DNA of 35,287 nucleotides. Source: an uncultured Saprospiraceae bacterium. GTDB taxonomy: Bacteria > Bacteroidota > Bacteroidia > Chitinophagales > Saprospiraceae. The notes under the pieces are model-generated. The model was not told the origin of the DNA, searched no databases, and was given only the letters and a program-made list of their open reading frames with translations. This document shows, in pieces, positions 8,171-16,701 of this stretch. Numbering within the stretch: position 1 is the first letter of the stretch; each line of letters begins with the position of its first letter. The position numbers and the translations under genes were made by a program. The stretch lies in the NCBI GenBank assembly GCA_905480595.1, contig CAJQQY010000453.1, forward strand, positions 1 through 35,287. Reading direction: 5' to 3'.

Positions 8171-9103
8171 CTATTTCTCAATTAAATTAATTAATCGCTT
8201 TTGCAATTCTTGATTAGGATATTTTCCAAAACCAGCTTGAACATTATCTTTCATATGTTTTGCGATTGAGGTCCCTGGAATTACACAATTTACAGCAGAG
8301 TGAGCTAATATGAATTTAAGAAAAACTTGTCCCCAACTCTCCGCTTCAAATTCTTTCGCCCAAGTTGGAATTGCCTTGCCTTTTACTTTTTTAAATAACG
8401 AACCTCCTTCGTAAGGACGGTTAATTATCACAGCAATTCCTTTATCTTTTGCTAATGGCAATATTCTTTCGGCAGCATCTCGAACAGCGAGATTATAATT
8501 GATTTGGATAAAATCAATTTTCTCTGTTTTCATAATTTTCTCCATTTCAGCATAACCACCTTTATGATAATGAGTAATTCCGATGTTACGAATTTTTCCT
8601 TCCTCTTTCCATTTTTTCAAAGTTTTAATATGCGTTTTCCAATCTACCAAATTATGGATTTGCATTAAATCCATCGGCATCGCTCCCATCAAGTTCATAG
8701 AAGTATGCATCTGATCGATGCCTTCTTCTTTTCCAGTTGTCCAAACTTTTGTTGCTTCAAAAATTTTATTCTTAATTTCTAATTCAGCAGTTAATTCTCC
8801 AACTACTTTTTCTGATCGGCCATACATTGGTGATGAATCAATTACAGATCCTCCACTCTCAATTAATATTTTTAGGACTTCTTTTAATGGATTTCTTTCT
8901 GCTTGAGAACTACTTACATCAAAACTTTGCCATGTTCCTACTCCAACAACTGGTAATAATTTTCCACTCGAAGGTATTTTACGTGTATTCATTGTTATAT
9001 TTTTTTGACCACCTAATAGCCTCGGAACCAAAAGTGAGGACGCTCCAAAGGATATCCATTTTGTGGCCTCTCTTCTTGAAATCTTACTCCATTTATTTTC
9101 CAT
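8171..9103 (-). CDS. Tat-signal aldo/keto reductase (310 aa)
   Basis: This is an NAD(P)H-dependent oxidoreductase of the aldo/keto reductase superfamily, with a (beta/alpha)8 barrel. The catalytic tetrad is visible: Asp89 (VIDSSPMYG), Tyr94, Lys119 (EATKVW) and His150 (QIHN). The N-terminus carries a twin-arginine motif, SRREATKW (Arg10-Arg11), followed by a moderately hydrophobic stretch FGASSLLVPRLLGG, which suggests export of the folded, cofactor-loaded enzyme by the Tat system. An internal Met38 could give a cytoplasmic form beginning MNTRKIPSSGK, but the upstream extension is a coherent Tat signal, so the longer start is preferred. The substrate is unknown. It is transcribed convergently to the GIN gene. 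Confidence 0.88.
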   Translation of the reverse strand: MENKWSKISRREATKWISFGASSLLVPRLLGGQKNITMNTRKIPSSGKLLPVVGVGTWQSFDVSSSQAERNPLKEVLKILIESGGSVIDSSPMYGRSEKVVGELTAELEIKNKIFEATKVWTTGKEEGIDQMHTSMNLMGAMPMDLMQIHNLVDWKTHIKTLKKWKEEGKIRNIGITHYHKGGYAEMEKIMKTEKIDFIQINYNLAVRDAAERILPLAKDKGIAVIINRPYEGGSLFKKVKGKAIPTWAKEFEAESWGQVFLKFILAHSAVNCVIPGTSIAKHMKDNVQAGFGKYPNQELQKRLINLIEK

Positions 9104-9132
9104 AATTGAATTTTTAGGATTTTAAATATACT

Positions 9133-9140
9133 CAAAGTTA
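9133..9140 (-). promoter_or_regulatory. Candidate -7 box for the aldo/keto reductase gene
   Basis: The minus strand reads TAACTTTG, an exact match to the Bacteroidota -7 consensus TAnnTTTG, 29 bases before the start codon. No convincing -33 TTTG lies 19-21 bases further upstream, so support is partial. Confidence 0.3.
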
Positions 9141-9359
9141 TCACAAAACATTAATACTTTAATTACATAAAATAGAAAAAACAACTCTTCAAAGCATTGA
9201 TAATCAAATAGTTACATGATTTAATTTTAAACTAAAAATTTAAAACTGGAAAGCATCCATTTTTATAAAGTAGTTAAAAACTTTTCAATCAATTTAACTA
9301 TTTGAATTTCAAAACCCAAAATTAACGACGTGTACCAAATAGCAATTCATTTTATTTAT
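9141..9359. other. Non-coding stretch between aldo/keto reductase and EI24-like gene
   Basis: A very A+T-rich region with no open frame of note, no tRNA-like structure and no repeat that I can see. Together with the flanking promoter box and terminator it fills the 330-base gap 9104-9433. Confidence 0.6.
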
Positions 9360-9400
9360 AAAAAATAAGTGCTGTTAATCCATTTAGACTAACAGCACTT
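9360..9400 (-). terminator. Intrinsic terminator ending the 12820-9434 gene set
   Basis: Arms 9367-9377 and 9390-9400 pair perfectly over 11 bp around a 12-base loop. On the minus strand the hairpin is followed, after one A, by six T (plus-strand A 9360-9365). It lies 33 bases beyond the stop codon at 9434. Confidence 0.8.
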
Positions 9401-9433
9401 TTATCTTTTTTTAAATTGTTTTTTGGGAAAAAC

Positions 9434-10234
9434 TTAAAAAGCATTCTCCACAAATACCTCATCCAAAGAGTTGTCTTTTTCATCTAGTTCATGCATGGTA
9501 ATGGTTGCTGTCACAGCTGCTAAAAGTGGAGCTAAGAAAGCACCTAGCACCGGAAGTAACATCAATACATAAACCACAATCCCAATTGCGATAGACACCC
9601 CTGTGTATTGCCGAGTATATTTAAAGCTTTGTTTGATAGTCATGTGGTAGATTTCATTGTAATTATCAATAATTACAAAACCTAGAAAGAAACATTGAAT
9701 AACAAAGTTCACTCCTGGCTTAATAATTCCTATTCCTAAAATAGAAATTCCAACTCCAGCCAAAACCGTTGAAACTGTTTCCATTACATAAGCAAACAAA
9801 ACAACCTTAAACATTCGAACTTGTGCTTGAATAAATGAATTCAAACTTGCTTCCGCTTTTTCTCCTGTCAAAATTTCTAACGTCTTTCTAGCAAAATGAA
9901 AAATCACCACTTCCATCAAAATCAATATCGCATACTTAAATCCACTCATCATAAAAAGGTCATAGCCTTCATCTATCGTATTTCCAATTAAGTTACCGAC
10001 AGAGTTAAATGATATCCCTTGTTGGGAAGTCTGATTAAAAAAATCATTAAAAACTCCAGCAAACTTTAAACTGGCTACCGCGCCAACTAACAATAAAAAT
10101 TTTGTCACCCAACTATAACCAAGAAACCCCTTCCACAACTTATTCGTTTTGATGAAAGGGAAAACTTCACGATAGTTTTTGATCGTGACTATAAAATCTC
10201 TTTTGAAAAATTGAAGGGAAGTAAGTATATCCAT
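9434..10234 (-). CDS. Multispanning membrane protein, EI24/CysZ-like (266 aa)
   Basis: It has about five hydrophobic helices: FLLLVGAVASLKFAG, YAILILMEVVIFHFA, VVLFAYVMETVSTVLAGVGI, FVIQCFFLGFVIIDNY, and a long C-terminal pair ending GAFLAPLLAAVTATITMHEL. The basic loop TIKQSFKYTRQYTG followed by a helix and a Pro/Gly/Ala-rich last segment resembles the end of the EI24/CysZ membrane family; this is a weak resemblance rather than a firm match. The acidic tail LDEKDNSLDEVFVENAF is cytoplasmic or periplasmic. It is the last gene of the set that includes the PspA-like and coiled-coil proteins, 77 bases behind the PspA-like gene, and is closed by the terminator at 9360-9400. Confidence 0.7.
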   Translation of the reverse strand: MDILTSLQFFKRDFIVTIKNYREVFPFIKTNKLWKGFLGYSWVTKFLLLVGAVASLKFAGVFNDFFNQTSQQGISFNSVGNLIGNTIDEGYDLFMMSGFKYAILILMEVVIFHFARKTLEILTGEKAEASLNSFIQAQVRMFKVVLFAYVMETVSTVLAGVGISILGIGIIKPGVNFVIQCFFLGFVIIDNYNEIYHMTIKQSFKYTRQYTGVSIAIGIVVYVLMLLPVLGAFLAPLLAAVTATITMHELDEKDNSLDEVFVENAF

Positions 10235-10311
10235 TGCAATGATTCTTGTTATAAAAAAACTTGTAAGTTGATTATTATTTTTTTTATAACAATCAACTTA
10301 CATTTTAGATT

Positions 10312-11334
10312 CTATTCAAATAAATTCTTGTAATTATTATCAGATTCACCATCTTGCCGAGCTTCCGGCTGGGCAATCTCACTATTCAAATCCAAAGTCT
10401 GTGTCGAAGAGCCATCCCCCATTAATAAAATATTACTTCTCTTTTCATACTCTTCCAACATCTTAATTCCTTCCTCCTCGAAAACTCCATTTTGCAAATC
10501 GATTGAATCCATAAACCCAGAAGACATTTCCATAAACCTTTCCATTTCACCTACTTTATTAGCTACGTCATCAGCTACTCTTTCCATCGCCATATCGAAC
10601 ATTGCCCGCTTATCTGGATCCCCAGAAATCACACTCATCGCAGATTTCATCGCAGAGTGAGAACCTCTAATCGCTTTACGTTCTTGTTTCTTCAACTCCA
10701 CGTTATCCACGGTATCCTCAATAAGTATCTCTGAATTTTGATACATTTTAGAAAGTATTCGATACAAAATTTGCATTCGATTATGCAATTTATCATATTT
10801 CGCATTCACCTCTTTTAGCCTCGCAGCTTTTCGACTAGACAAAATCATTTGCTTCTCCATTCCTTTTTCTCTCGCCTTGCTTGCCAATTTCATATTAGTC
10901 ATAATCTCAGTTGAATTTTTATCCATAATGGTTTTCAACTTTCGCATCTGACCTTTGAGTGCACCAATCTGCTCACTCATTTTACGAAGGTTACTTTTCA
11001 AATCATCGACATAACTTTCCAAAATTCCAATTGGATCGATGTTCACGAAAACACCAGTTACTTTTCGCATTACACTTTTATACATGTACCAAATGAGGTT
11101 ACGCATTTTAGGATCAAGTATCATATAAAGTACTGCTCCTAAAACTGCCAATGTTGCCACTAAACCAATTGTTCCTGTAACAAATCCAAGAATAGCTTCT
11201 AGATTAGTTGCAATTCCATAGCCAGCCAGTCCTAAAAAAGCTATTAAGAAAACCGCACCAGTCATTCCCTCAGGTCTTGACCAAAATGATTTTTTAGTAA
11301 ATTCATTATTATCGAAGGGAGCTAAATCTGCCAT
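10312..11334 (-). CDS. Membrane-anchored coiled-coil protein resembling PspA/IM30 (340 aa)
   Basis: Two hydrophobic helices (about 24-42 and 47-73) are followed by a basic stretch and a long helical, heptad-rich region (about 100-290). That region has the layout of PspA/Vipp1 (ESCRT-III fold): a DP-x(2)-L-x(2)-Y-V-D-D start (NIDPIGILESYVDDLKSNLR), then KLASKAREKGMEKQMILSSR, which recalls PspA helix alpha-2 with its A-x-x-A-x-x-x-G-x-E pattern, and long charged helices after it. Classical PspA has no transmembrane segments, so this would be an anchored variant. PspA-type proteins bind and remodel the inner membrane under stress. The tail of about 45 residues is polar and probably disordered. 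Family membership is inferred. Confidence 0.6.
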   Translation of the reverse strand: MADLAPFDNNEFTKKSFWSRPEGMTGAVFLIAFLGLAGYGIATNLEAILGFVTGTIGLVATLAVLGAVLYMILDPKMRNLIWYMYKSVMRKVTGVFVNIDPIGILESYVDDLKSNLRKMSEQIGALKGQMRKLKTIMDKNSTEIMTNMKLASKAREKGMEKQMILSSRKAARLKEVNAKYDKLHNRMQILYRILSKMYQNSEILIEDTVDNVELKKQERKAIRGSHSAMKSAMSVISGDPDKRAMFDMAMERVADDVANKVGEMERFMEMSSGFMDSIDLQNGVFEEEGIKMLEEYEKRSNILLMGDGSSTQTLDLNSEIAQPEARQDGESDNNYKNLFE

Positions 11335-11403
11335 ATTTTTTATTTTTTTAAAATGAATTATTCGGTTTAAAAATAATTAATTTGAATATTATTCTATTAC
11401 AAT

Positions 11404-11955
11404 TTATAAATTCTCATGAATGCCCTCAATATCTTTTTCAATTTGATTCATTACACTTTGATGAGCGAATTCAAACTTTTCTTTTGCCTTTGTAATTTTT
11501 TCCGTCGCAGCACTAATCTTTTCATCTGCTGTATCAATTGTTTTTTGATGCTTACCAATAAGAGCTTCTAACTCTTTAATTTGAGTTTTATATTTTTCAA
11601 TTTGAACTTTAAGTTTTTCTACTTCATTCTTTTTACCTGCCACATTTTTGGTAATTTGATTTTGCATTGCATCACCAAATTTCTTTTTCTCTCCATCCAA
11701 AATCTTTTTATAATGTGCTGCCGTCTCCAATAATTTATCTTTGGTCAATCCAACAGTTGCAGCAGTAGCATAAGCAGATTTCATTGCAGTTGATTCATCC
11801 AAATTCATCTTAGCCAAAGCTACCATCGATTGTTTAAATTCGATATAATCAAATCCTGGTAAATTATTTTTCTCCAAAGCGTCAGTCAAGATCGTGATGC
11901 TTTTTTCATCCAACATATGATTTTCTCCAAATAATGATTTAAGGTCTTTTGACAT
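11404..11955 (-). CDS. Soluble coiled-coil protein of unknown function (183 aa)
   Basis: There is no signal peptide or membrane segment. The N-terminal 90 residues look like a small all-helical domain (KSLFGENHMLDEKSITILTD, YIEFKQSMVALAKMNLDEST). Residues about 95-175 form a continuous charged coiled coil (KKNEVEKLKVQIEKYKTQIK, AATEKITKAKEKFEFAHQSV). No family is recognised. The gene starts 16 bases after the TonB-C-like gene and ends 69 bases before the PspA-like gene, so it should be co-transcribed with both. A cytosolic coiled-coil partner for a PspA-like protein would be a reasonable role but is not shown. Confidence 0.7.
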   Translation of the reverse strand: MSKDLKSLFGENHMLDEKSITILTDALEKNNLPGFDYIEFKQSMVALAKMNLDESTAMKSAYATAATVGLTKDKLLETAAHYKKILDGEKKKFGDAMQNQITKNVAGKKNEVEKLKVQIEKYKTQIKELEALIGKHQKTIDTADEKISAATEKITKAKEKFEFAHQSVMNQIEKDIEGIHENL

Positions 11956-11971
11956 TGTAATAATTTAATTT

Positions 11972-12820
11972 TTATTGAAATTTAAATGTAATTGTTCCAC
12001 ATTCTTCCGGATCCAAACCTTTAGAAAACTTTGTTTTCTGAGCCGCTTCTATTGCCATATTTCTAAGCGTTTTATTAAACGTAGTTGAACCTCTTTGTGT
12101 AAATTTAGCAGTTTTTACATTTCCTTCTAAATCTATACACATCTTTATAACTACTGTTCCTTTTTTCGGATTTTGCCCTCTGACCACAGGCGGCTGGGCC
12201 AATGTTCTTCCTTTAAAACTACTTTCCGTAATTACATTGTTATTAATTGGTGTACCTTCTGATTTCATAACTCCTGATCGCTCTGTCATTTGTTCCTTTT
12301 TGCCTACTTTTAGAGGAACGATTGTGGAATATTCTTCTACCATTTGTTCTTTTGGAGGAGTTGAATTTCCTTTTAGATTTTTTTCGGTTTCACCGATATA
12401 ATTTGTTGCAACACTTCCGTCCAATTGGAACATAGCAAATTCTAAAATCGCTCTGTCGTATTTTTCTTTCTCATTCAAATTGAGATTTTCTCTAGCATCA
12501 CTTTCTGCTAACCCTTTTAATTCTCTAGATGAACCATTAGTCGGTACACCTAAATAAATTGGTGCATTAGAGTTCGCATTCAAAATGACTAATACTCCCT
12601 TCACCTCAGCATTATCTTTCAACAGAGATCGAAACTCTATCCCATTCGAAGCAGTAAACAAAGGTTTTATTGCATATCCTGCTTTACCACCATCTAGCCC
12701 CATTTCTTTTTGGTAAGCATATCCTTTAGTCAAGTATTTATATTCATCCAAGCTTGTTTCACTTTGAGCGAGCAACATGATTGGAAAAAACAATAAAACG
12801 AAATTGAATATATTTTTCAT
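11972..12820 (-). CDS. Secreted protein with TonB-C-terminal-like domain (282 aa)
   Basis: The start at 12820 gives a clean signal peptide, MKNIFNFVLLFFPIMLLAQ; an in-frame ATG 14 codons upstream would put polar residues before it and is less likely. The last 80 residues (PPVVRGQNPKKGTVVIKMCI, DLEGNVKTAKFTQRGSTTFN, NMAIEAAQKTKFSKG, GTITFKF) have the strand-helix-strand order of the TonB C-terminal/energy-transducer family, including the typical DLEGNV turn. A TonB partner normally has an N-terminal transmembrane anchor; here the segment reads as a cleavable signal, so the protein may be periplasmic. The middle part is unknown. It heads the four-gene minus-strand set, 209 bases downstream of sbcC. 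Confidence 0.7.
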   Translation of the reverse strand: MKNIFNFVLLFFPIMLLAQSETSLDEYKYLTKGYAYQKEMGLDGGKAGYAIKPLFTASNGIEFRSLLKDNAEVKGVLVILNANSNAPIYLGVPTNGSSRELKGLAESDARENLNLNEKEKYDRAILEFAMFQLDGSVATNYIGETEKNLKGNSTPPKEQMVEEYSTIVPLKVGKKEQMTERSGVMKSEGTPINNNVITESSFKGRTLAQPPVVRGQNPKKGTVVIKMCIDLEGNVKTAKFTQRGSTTFNKTLRNMAIEAAQKTKFSKGLDPEECGTITFKFQ

Positions 12821-13029
12821 ACCTAAGTTTTTTGCATTCAATTTCAAAGGGAATAAATTCAAATGCGATTATAAAAAAATAAAAAATTGAAATCTCTTTC
12901 AGTATTGTTCGACTAGTATCCGAAAATAGTCTGCGAATGAAGTTTAAGTTAATAAAAAAGTTTAACAGTTGGCAATTTCTAATATCCATTATACGATATG
13001 CAAACTGTATCTTAAAAACTGATTACTGC

Positions 13030-15420
13030 TCAACCATTCAACCAATTAACCGCACTTCCCTCTTCTGTTTTCCTAACTTCCAATATTTCTGGAAAATGTT
13101 CTTTGATCGAATTAATATGAGAGACAATATAAATCTGTCGATATTGCTCCTTCAGATGATCCAAAGCCTTCAATATTTCGAACCTACGATCTTCATCTTG
13201 ACTCCCAAAAATTTCATCAAATCCTAAGAAACTTAAACCTTCTTCTGATCCTGATAATTCTGCAATCGCTCGACTGATTCCTATCCTTAAACACAAATTC
13301 GCCAGATCAACTTCTCCGCCTGAAAATCTCGAAATTGGAAAATATTCTCCATCCTCCAAAATCTGAAATTCAAAATTCTCATCCACCGTAATCCCTTCGT
13401 ATCGACCAAGAGTGATTTTTTGAAAAAGCTGACTTGATGTGTGTGAAATCGAAGGGCGAACTCTTTCCAAAATTTGAGTTTTAAAAGTCTGGAAAACACC
13501 ATTCAACTCATCTAACTGAAAAAATGATGCCTGACTTTCGACAATCTGATTTTCTATTTTATGATGAGCATCGAGTTCTTTTTGAGTAGCTTGCAATTTT
13601 GCTTTCACTTCTTGCCAATACTGCAATTGTTTTTGCCAAATATGCTGTGCTTCATCTTTTTCAATTTCAAGAGCATCCATTTTTTGTTGTAATTCATTGA
13701 ATTTTTCTGGAGAAAATTTCAATGCTTTGATGGCTTTTTTTTGTTCTTTGATGGATTTTTCTCCTTTAGAAATTCTCTCTTTTAAAATTTTGGACTCTTG
13801 CTCAATTTTGGACTTTTTAGCTACTTCGTTTTCGTTAGACTTGAATTGGATAAATGTGTTTTGAAAATCAGCAATTGCTTTTTTCAATTCTAAATGCTGT
13901 TTCGAATCGTAATCTATTTTTCCAAAACTATCAATTTCATTTTTCACTCGGTGCAAATCGTTTTGATTTTCAACGATTTCTTTTTCATGACTAGAAACTT
14001 GAGTGAAAACATTTCTCAACTTATTCAATTCACTTTCCAATTGTCGAGCTTCTTTTTTCTTATTTAAAATTTGCTCTTCCAATTTTTCTAACGCTAAATT
14101 AATCTTCGTCAATTCTTCTTTTTCGTAGGCCTCAATTTCCTTTTGCAATTTCCCAATCGTTTCATCATAACTGTTGACCAGCGGCTGCAAGCAAGTTGGG
14201 CAAGAAGCATCTTTCCCTAAATTTTGAATATTTACAACAATGCTTTTACGGTCTTCTATCCGACCTTGAATTGTTCCTTTTTGAGTCCTACATTTCGAAA
14301 TTTCTTTTTCGTAAATGTCTTGTTGAGAAATACAATTTTGCACTAATCCTTTTTTCTCAACACCTGCTTTTTTAAGGTCAAAATCTTTTGGGAAATCCTT
14401 TTTTAAATCAGCTAATTTTGTCTGCAATGATTTTTGTTGGGACAACAACATTTTTTGTTGTTCTAAAAATGATTTCTGATTATCAAATTTCAACCTTTCT
14501 TTTTCAAAAATAGCTTCCTGTTTTTTCTGCTCTAAAAAAACATTAACTTGTGGTTGAATTAATTTTAACTCTTTTTCTAAAAGGTTTAATCTTTCAGCTT
14601 CTTGATGGTTTTTTGCCAAGTTTTCTTTTAATCCTTCTATTCCTTTTTCCCAGCGTCCTAATTCTAAATTAAGCTGATTAAATTGGCGACTTAATCCACT
14701 TTGCTCATCGAATACTTTTTTAGCGTCTTGGTATTTTTTATTCTTTTTTTCAAAAACTTTTTTAAGCTTCTCTTCTTCTTTTTCTAATTTTTTCGACTCC
14801 TTACTAAATGTAACTAACTGATTTTCAATATCTTGCAATTCCTCTTCAGTCAATAACAATTTCCTTTGACCTTGAACTTCCTTACCTATAGTATTCCGAT
14901 CTTCTCTAATTATTTTTTGAATATCATCCAACTTATCCAAACCAACCATCTTCCGAACCATTCGTTTTCGCTCCTCTCCTTTTGTATTGGAAATGATTCC
15001 CAATTCTTTTTGACCTGAAAAAACGGAGCGAGTAAATGCGTCTTTATCCATGCCTAACAAACGAGTAACCTCTCTTGTCACAGGGGTGGAATCAGTAGCA
15101 ATCATCTCATCCTTTTGATTGTACAATCCTGCTTTGGGGGCTAATGCTTTCCCTCGAAATTCTCGAATCACTCGCCAGTCTTTTCCTTGCACTTCAAAAG
15201 TCAACTCTAAGGAAACGGATTCTTTTTGTTCGACCCAACTAGATTTGTAGTGATTTTTATCCAAAGAAATCTTACCAAAAAGGCAAAGCAAAATTGCTTC
15301 AAAAACACTCGATTTCCCTGAGCCATTTTTCCCAACAACACCTACGAGTCCTTCTCGAAAATCGAGTTCGAGTTTTCCGTATTGTTTGAAGTTTTTAAGT
15401 TGTAATTTTTTTAAAATCAT
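13030..15420 (-). CDS. sbcC: SbcC-type (Rad50-like) nuclease ATPase subunit (796 aa)
   Basis: SbcC is the SMC-like ATPase of the SbcCD complex, which cleaves hairpins and processes double-strand-break ends in the cytoplasm. The N-terminal lobe has Walker A GKNGSGKS at residues 30-37. Two long coiled-coil arms flank a zinc-hook CPTC at 407-410. The C-terminal lobe has the ABC signature FSGGE at 699-703 and Walker B FLGFDE with Asp735-Glu736. At 796 residues it is shorter than E. coli SbcC (about 1050), mainly in the arms, which is common in Bacteroidota. It follows sbcD by 45 bases in the usual sbcD-sbcC order, with a palindromic element in the gap. Confidence 0.95.
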   Translation of the reverse strand: MILKKLQLKNFKQYGKLELDFREGLVGVVGKNGSGKSSVFEAILLCLFGKISLDKNHYKSSWVEQKESVSLELTFEVQGKDWRVIREFRGKALAPKAGLYNQKDEMIATDSTPVTREVTRLLGMDKDAFTRSVFSGQKELGIISNTKGEERKRMVRKMVGLDKLDDIQKIIREDRNTIGKEVQGQRKLLLTEEELQDIENQLVTFSKESKKLEKEEEKLKKVFEKKNKKYQDAKKVFDEQSGLSRQFNQLNLELGRWEKGIEGLKENLAKNHQEAERLNLLEKELKLIQPQVNVFLEQKKQEAIFEKERLKFDNQKSFLEQQKMLLSQQKSLQTKLADLKKDFPKDFDLKKAGVEKKGLVQNCISQQDIYEKEISKCRTQKGTIQGRIEDRKSIVVNIQNLGKDASCPTCLQPLVNSYDETIGKLQKEIEAYEKEELTKINLALEKLEEQILNKKKEARQLESELNKLRNVFTQVSSHEKEIVENQNDLHRVKNEIDSFGKIDYDSKQHLELKKAIADFQNTFIQFKSNENEVAKKSKIEQESKILKERISKGEKSIKEQKKAIKALKFSPEKFNELQQKMDALEIEKDEAQHIWQKQLQYWQEVKAKLQATQKELDAHHKIENQIVESQASFFQLDELNGVFQTFKTQILERVRPSISHTSSQLFQKITLGRYEGITVDENFEFQILEDGEYFPISRFSGGEVDLANLCLRIGISRAIAELSGSEEGLSFLGFDEIFGSQDEDRRFEILKALDHLKEQYRQIYIVSHINSIKEHFPEILEVRKTEEGSAVNWLNG

Positions 15421-15434
15421 TATATTTTATTCGG

Positions 15435-15462
15435 GTAGAGACAAGTCATACTTTCTCTCTAC
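15435..15462. repeat. 28-base palindromic element, degenerate copy between sbcD and sbcC
   Basis: The outer arms are GTAGAGA...CTCTAC. The 28 bases match the perfect palindrome at 30671-30698 at 24 positions with no gaps. It lies 3 bases beyond the sbcD stop codon. The mismatches (positions 12, 13, 18 and 21 of the element) reduce the pairing, so this copy looks decayed. Confidence 0.75.
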
Positions 15463-15465
15463 AAT

Positions 15466-16608
15466 CTATCTATTTTTATATTCTCCAGAATCGAATATTT
15501 CGAAATAATAATGTGCTTTTTTGGATAGCTCTTCTGCTTTTTCGCTATCGTCTATTTTATCTGAGATAAAACTTTTCATGAGGCTAACTAGGCTTTCTGA
15601 TTTGTTTTGAAAACCAGCTTTTTCCGTTTCAGTAACAATAAACTTACGGTGAATTGAAATATGAACAGGAGCAGTAATCATGGCATAAATTTTACGAGTT
15701 GATAATTCCACCGATTGAATTGGTTCGATATCTTCGAGATGAATACTTAGCAGGGCACCTTTTAAATCTTCTCGGTCTGCTAACTTTTGCAATTGCTCTT
15801 CGATTTCGGAAATGGATTTTTCATTGCATTTTTTTATTTCTTCAACGACCCAATTTCGAGTAGGAATTGGAATAAACTCTGGCACAATCTTCTTTCCTTT
15901 TTCTAAATCAAAAACACAAAATCCCTTTTCACTTTTTGCCTCCGCCTCACTCATTCTCTCTGTTGAACCAGAATACCAAGCGGTATCTAACTTCCCAACT
16001 TTTTGGAAATTATGCCAATGTCCTAAAGCCACATAATCGAATTTATTCAATAATTCCAAGCGTTCTGGTGGGTACAGTTTTTCTCCATACTCATCCATCA
16101 TAAATGTTTTACCAATCGAAGTATGTAAAAGGATAATATTAAATTTATCCTCCACAGGTTGAATTTTGTCCATTTCTTGTAGTTCCATCATGTCATCATT
16201 GATGTGAGGAACTCCATGAACAACTATATCTCCAAACTCAAAAGTCTCATACTTTTGACTAAAGATTGGATAAACATTTGGAATAGTTCGAAATGCTTTT
16301 AAGATGGGGCTAGTAAAAATGGTCTTGGGTGTTTCGTGATTTCCAGCAATGACAACGATTGGAATATTAGCCTCTGAAAGTCGAGACAATTGCTCTAAAC
16401 CAAAAATCATTGGCCGATTAGCAGGTGAAGGTCGATGGAAAAAATCTCCAGAGTGAAGTATCAAATCAGGTTGGATTTCCAAAGCAACATCTATAACCTT
16501 TTGGAAAGAATCATAAACATCTTGTTCTCGAAGATTAATGCCGGATGGACTGAGTTTATCTAACTCATGATAGCCTAAATGGGTGTCGGAAAAGTGAAGT
16601 ATTTTCAT
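15466..16608 (-). CDS. sbcD: SbcD-type (Mre11-like) nuclease subunit (380 aa)
   Basis: This is the metallophosphoesterase nuclease of SbcCD. Metal-binding motifs are in order: DTH (Asp8, His10), SGDFFHR (Asp55), GNHE (Asn90, His91) and, further on, GHWHN. Length agrees with SbcD. The start at 16608 is chosen because MKILHFSDTHLGYH is the universal SbcD N-terminus; the frame is open for 27 codons more upstream, but those codons lie within the inverted repeat at 16631-16693 and would put an unusual Cys-containing peptide in front. A TATATTTG box (16615-16622, minus strand) lies only 7 bases from the start. Confidence 0.95.
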   Translation of the reverse strand: MKILHFSDTHLGYHELDKLSPSGINLREQDVYDSFQKVIDVALEIQPDLILHSGDFFHRPSPANRPMIFGLEQLSRLSEANIPIVVIAGNHETPKTIFTSPILKAFRTIPNVYPIFSQKYETFEFGDIVVHGVPHINDDMMELQEMDKIQPVEDKFNIILLHTSIGKTFMMDEYGEKLYPPERLELLNKFDYVALGHWHNFQKVGKLDTAWYSGSTERMSEAEAKSEKGFCVFDLEKGKKIVPEFIPIPTRNWVVEEIKKCNEKSISEIEEQLQKLADREDLKGALLSIHLEDIEPIQSVELSTRKIYAMITAPVHISIHRKFIVTETEKAGFQNKSESLVSLMKSFISDKIDDSEKAEELSKKAHYYFEIFDSGEYKNR

Positions 16609-16630
16609 ATCCGACAAATATATAATTTTG

Positions 16631-16693
16631 AATTTTGAATGATGAATTTTGAATGCGCATTTTATACACATTCGAAACTCATCATTCAAAATT
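16631..16693. repeat. Long inverted repeat (REP/MITE-like) upstream of sbcD
   Basis: Arms 16631-16645 and 16679-16693 are perfectly complementary over 15 bp. After one mismatch the pairing continues for nine more positions (16647-16655 with 16669-16677, one G-U), leaving a 13-base loop. The arms are built from repeated AATTTTGAAT words. There is no T-run on either side, so it is not an ordinary terminator. Confidence 0.75.
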
Positions 16694-16701
16694 TAAAACC
16701 T

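Noticed and set aside
16615-16622. TATATTTG on the minus strand near the sbcD start
   Set aside because: Only 7 bases from the start codon and without a -33 element.
16609-16689. In-frame extension of sbcD by 27 codons
   Set aside because: The extra codons lie largely inside the inverted repeat, and the conserved SbcD N-terminus starts at the ATG at 16608.
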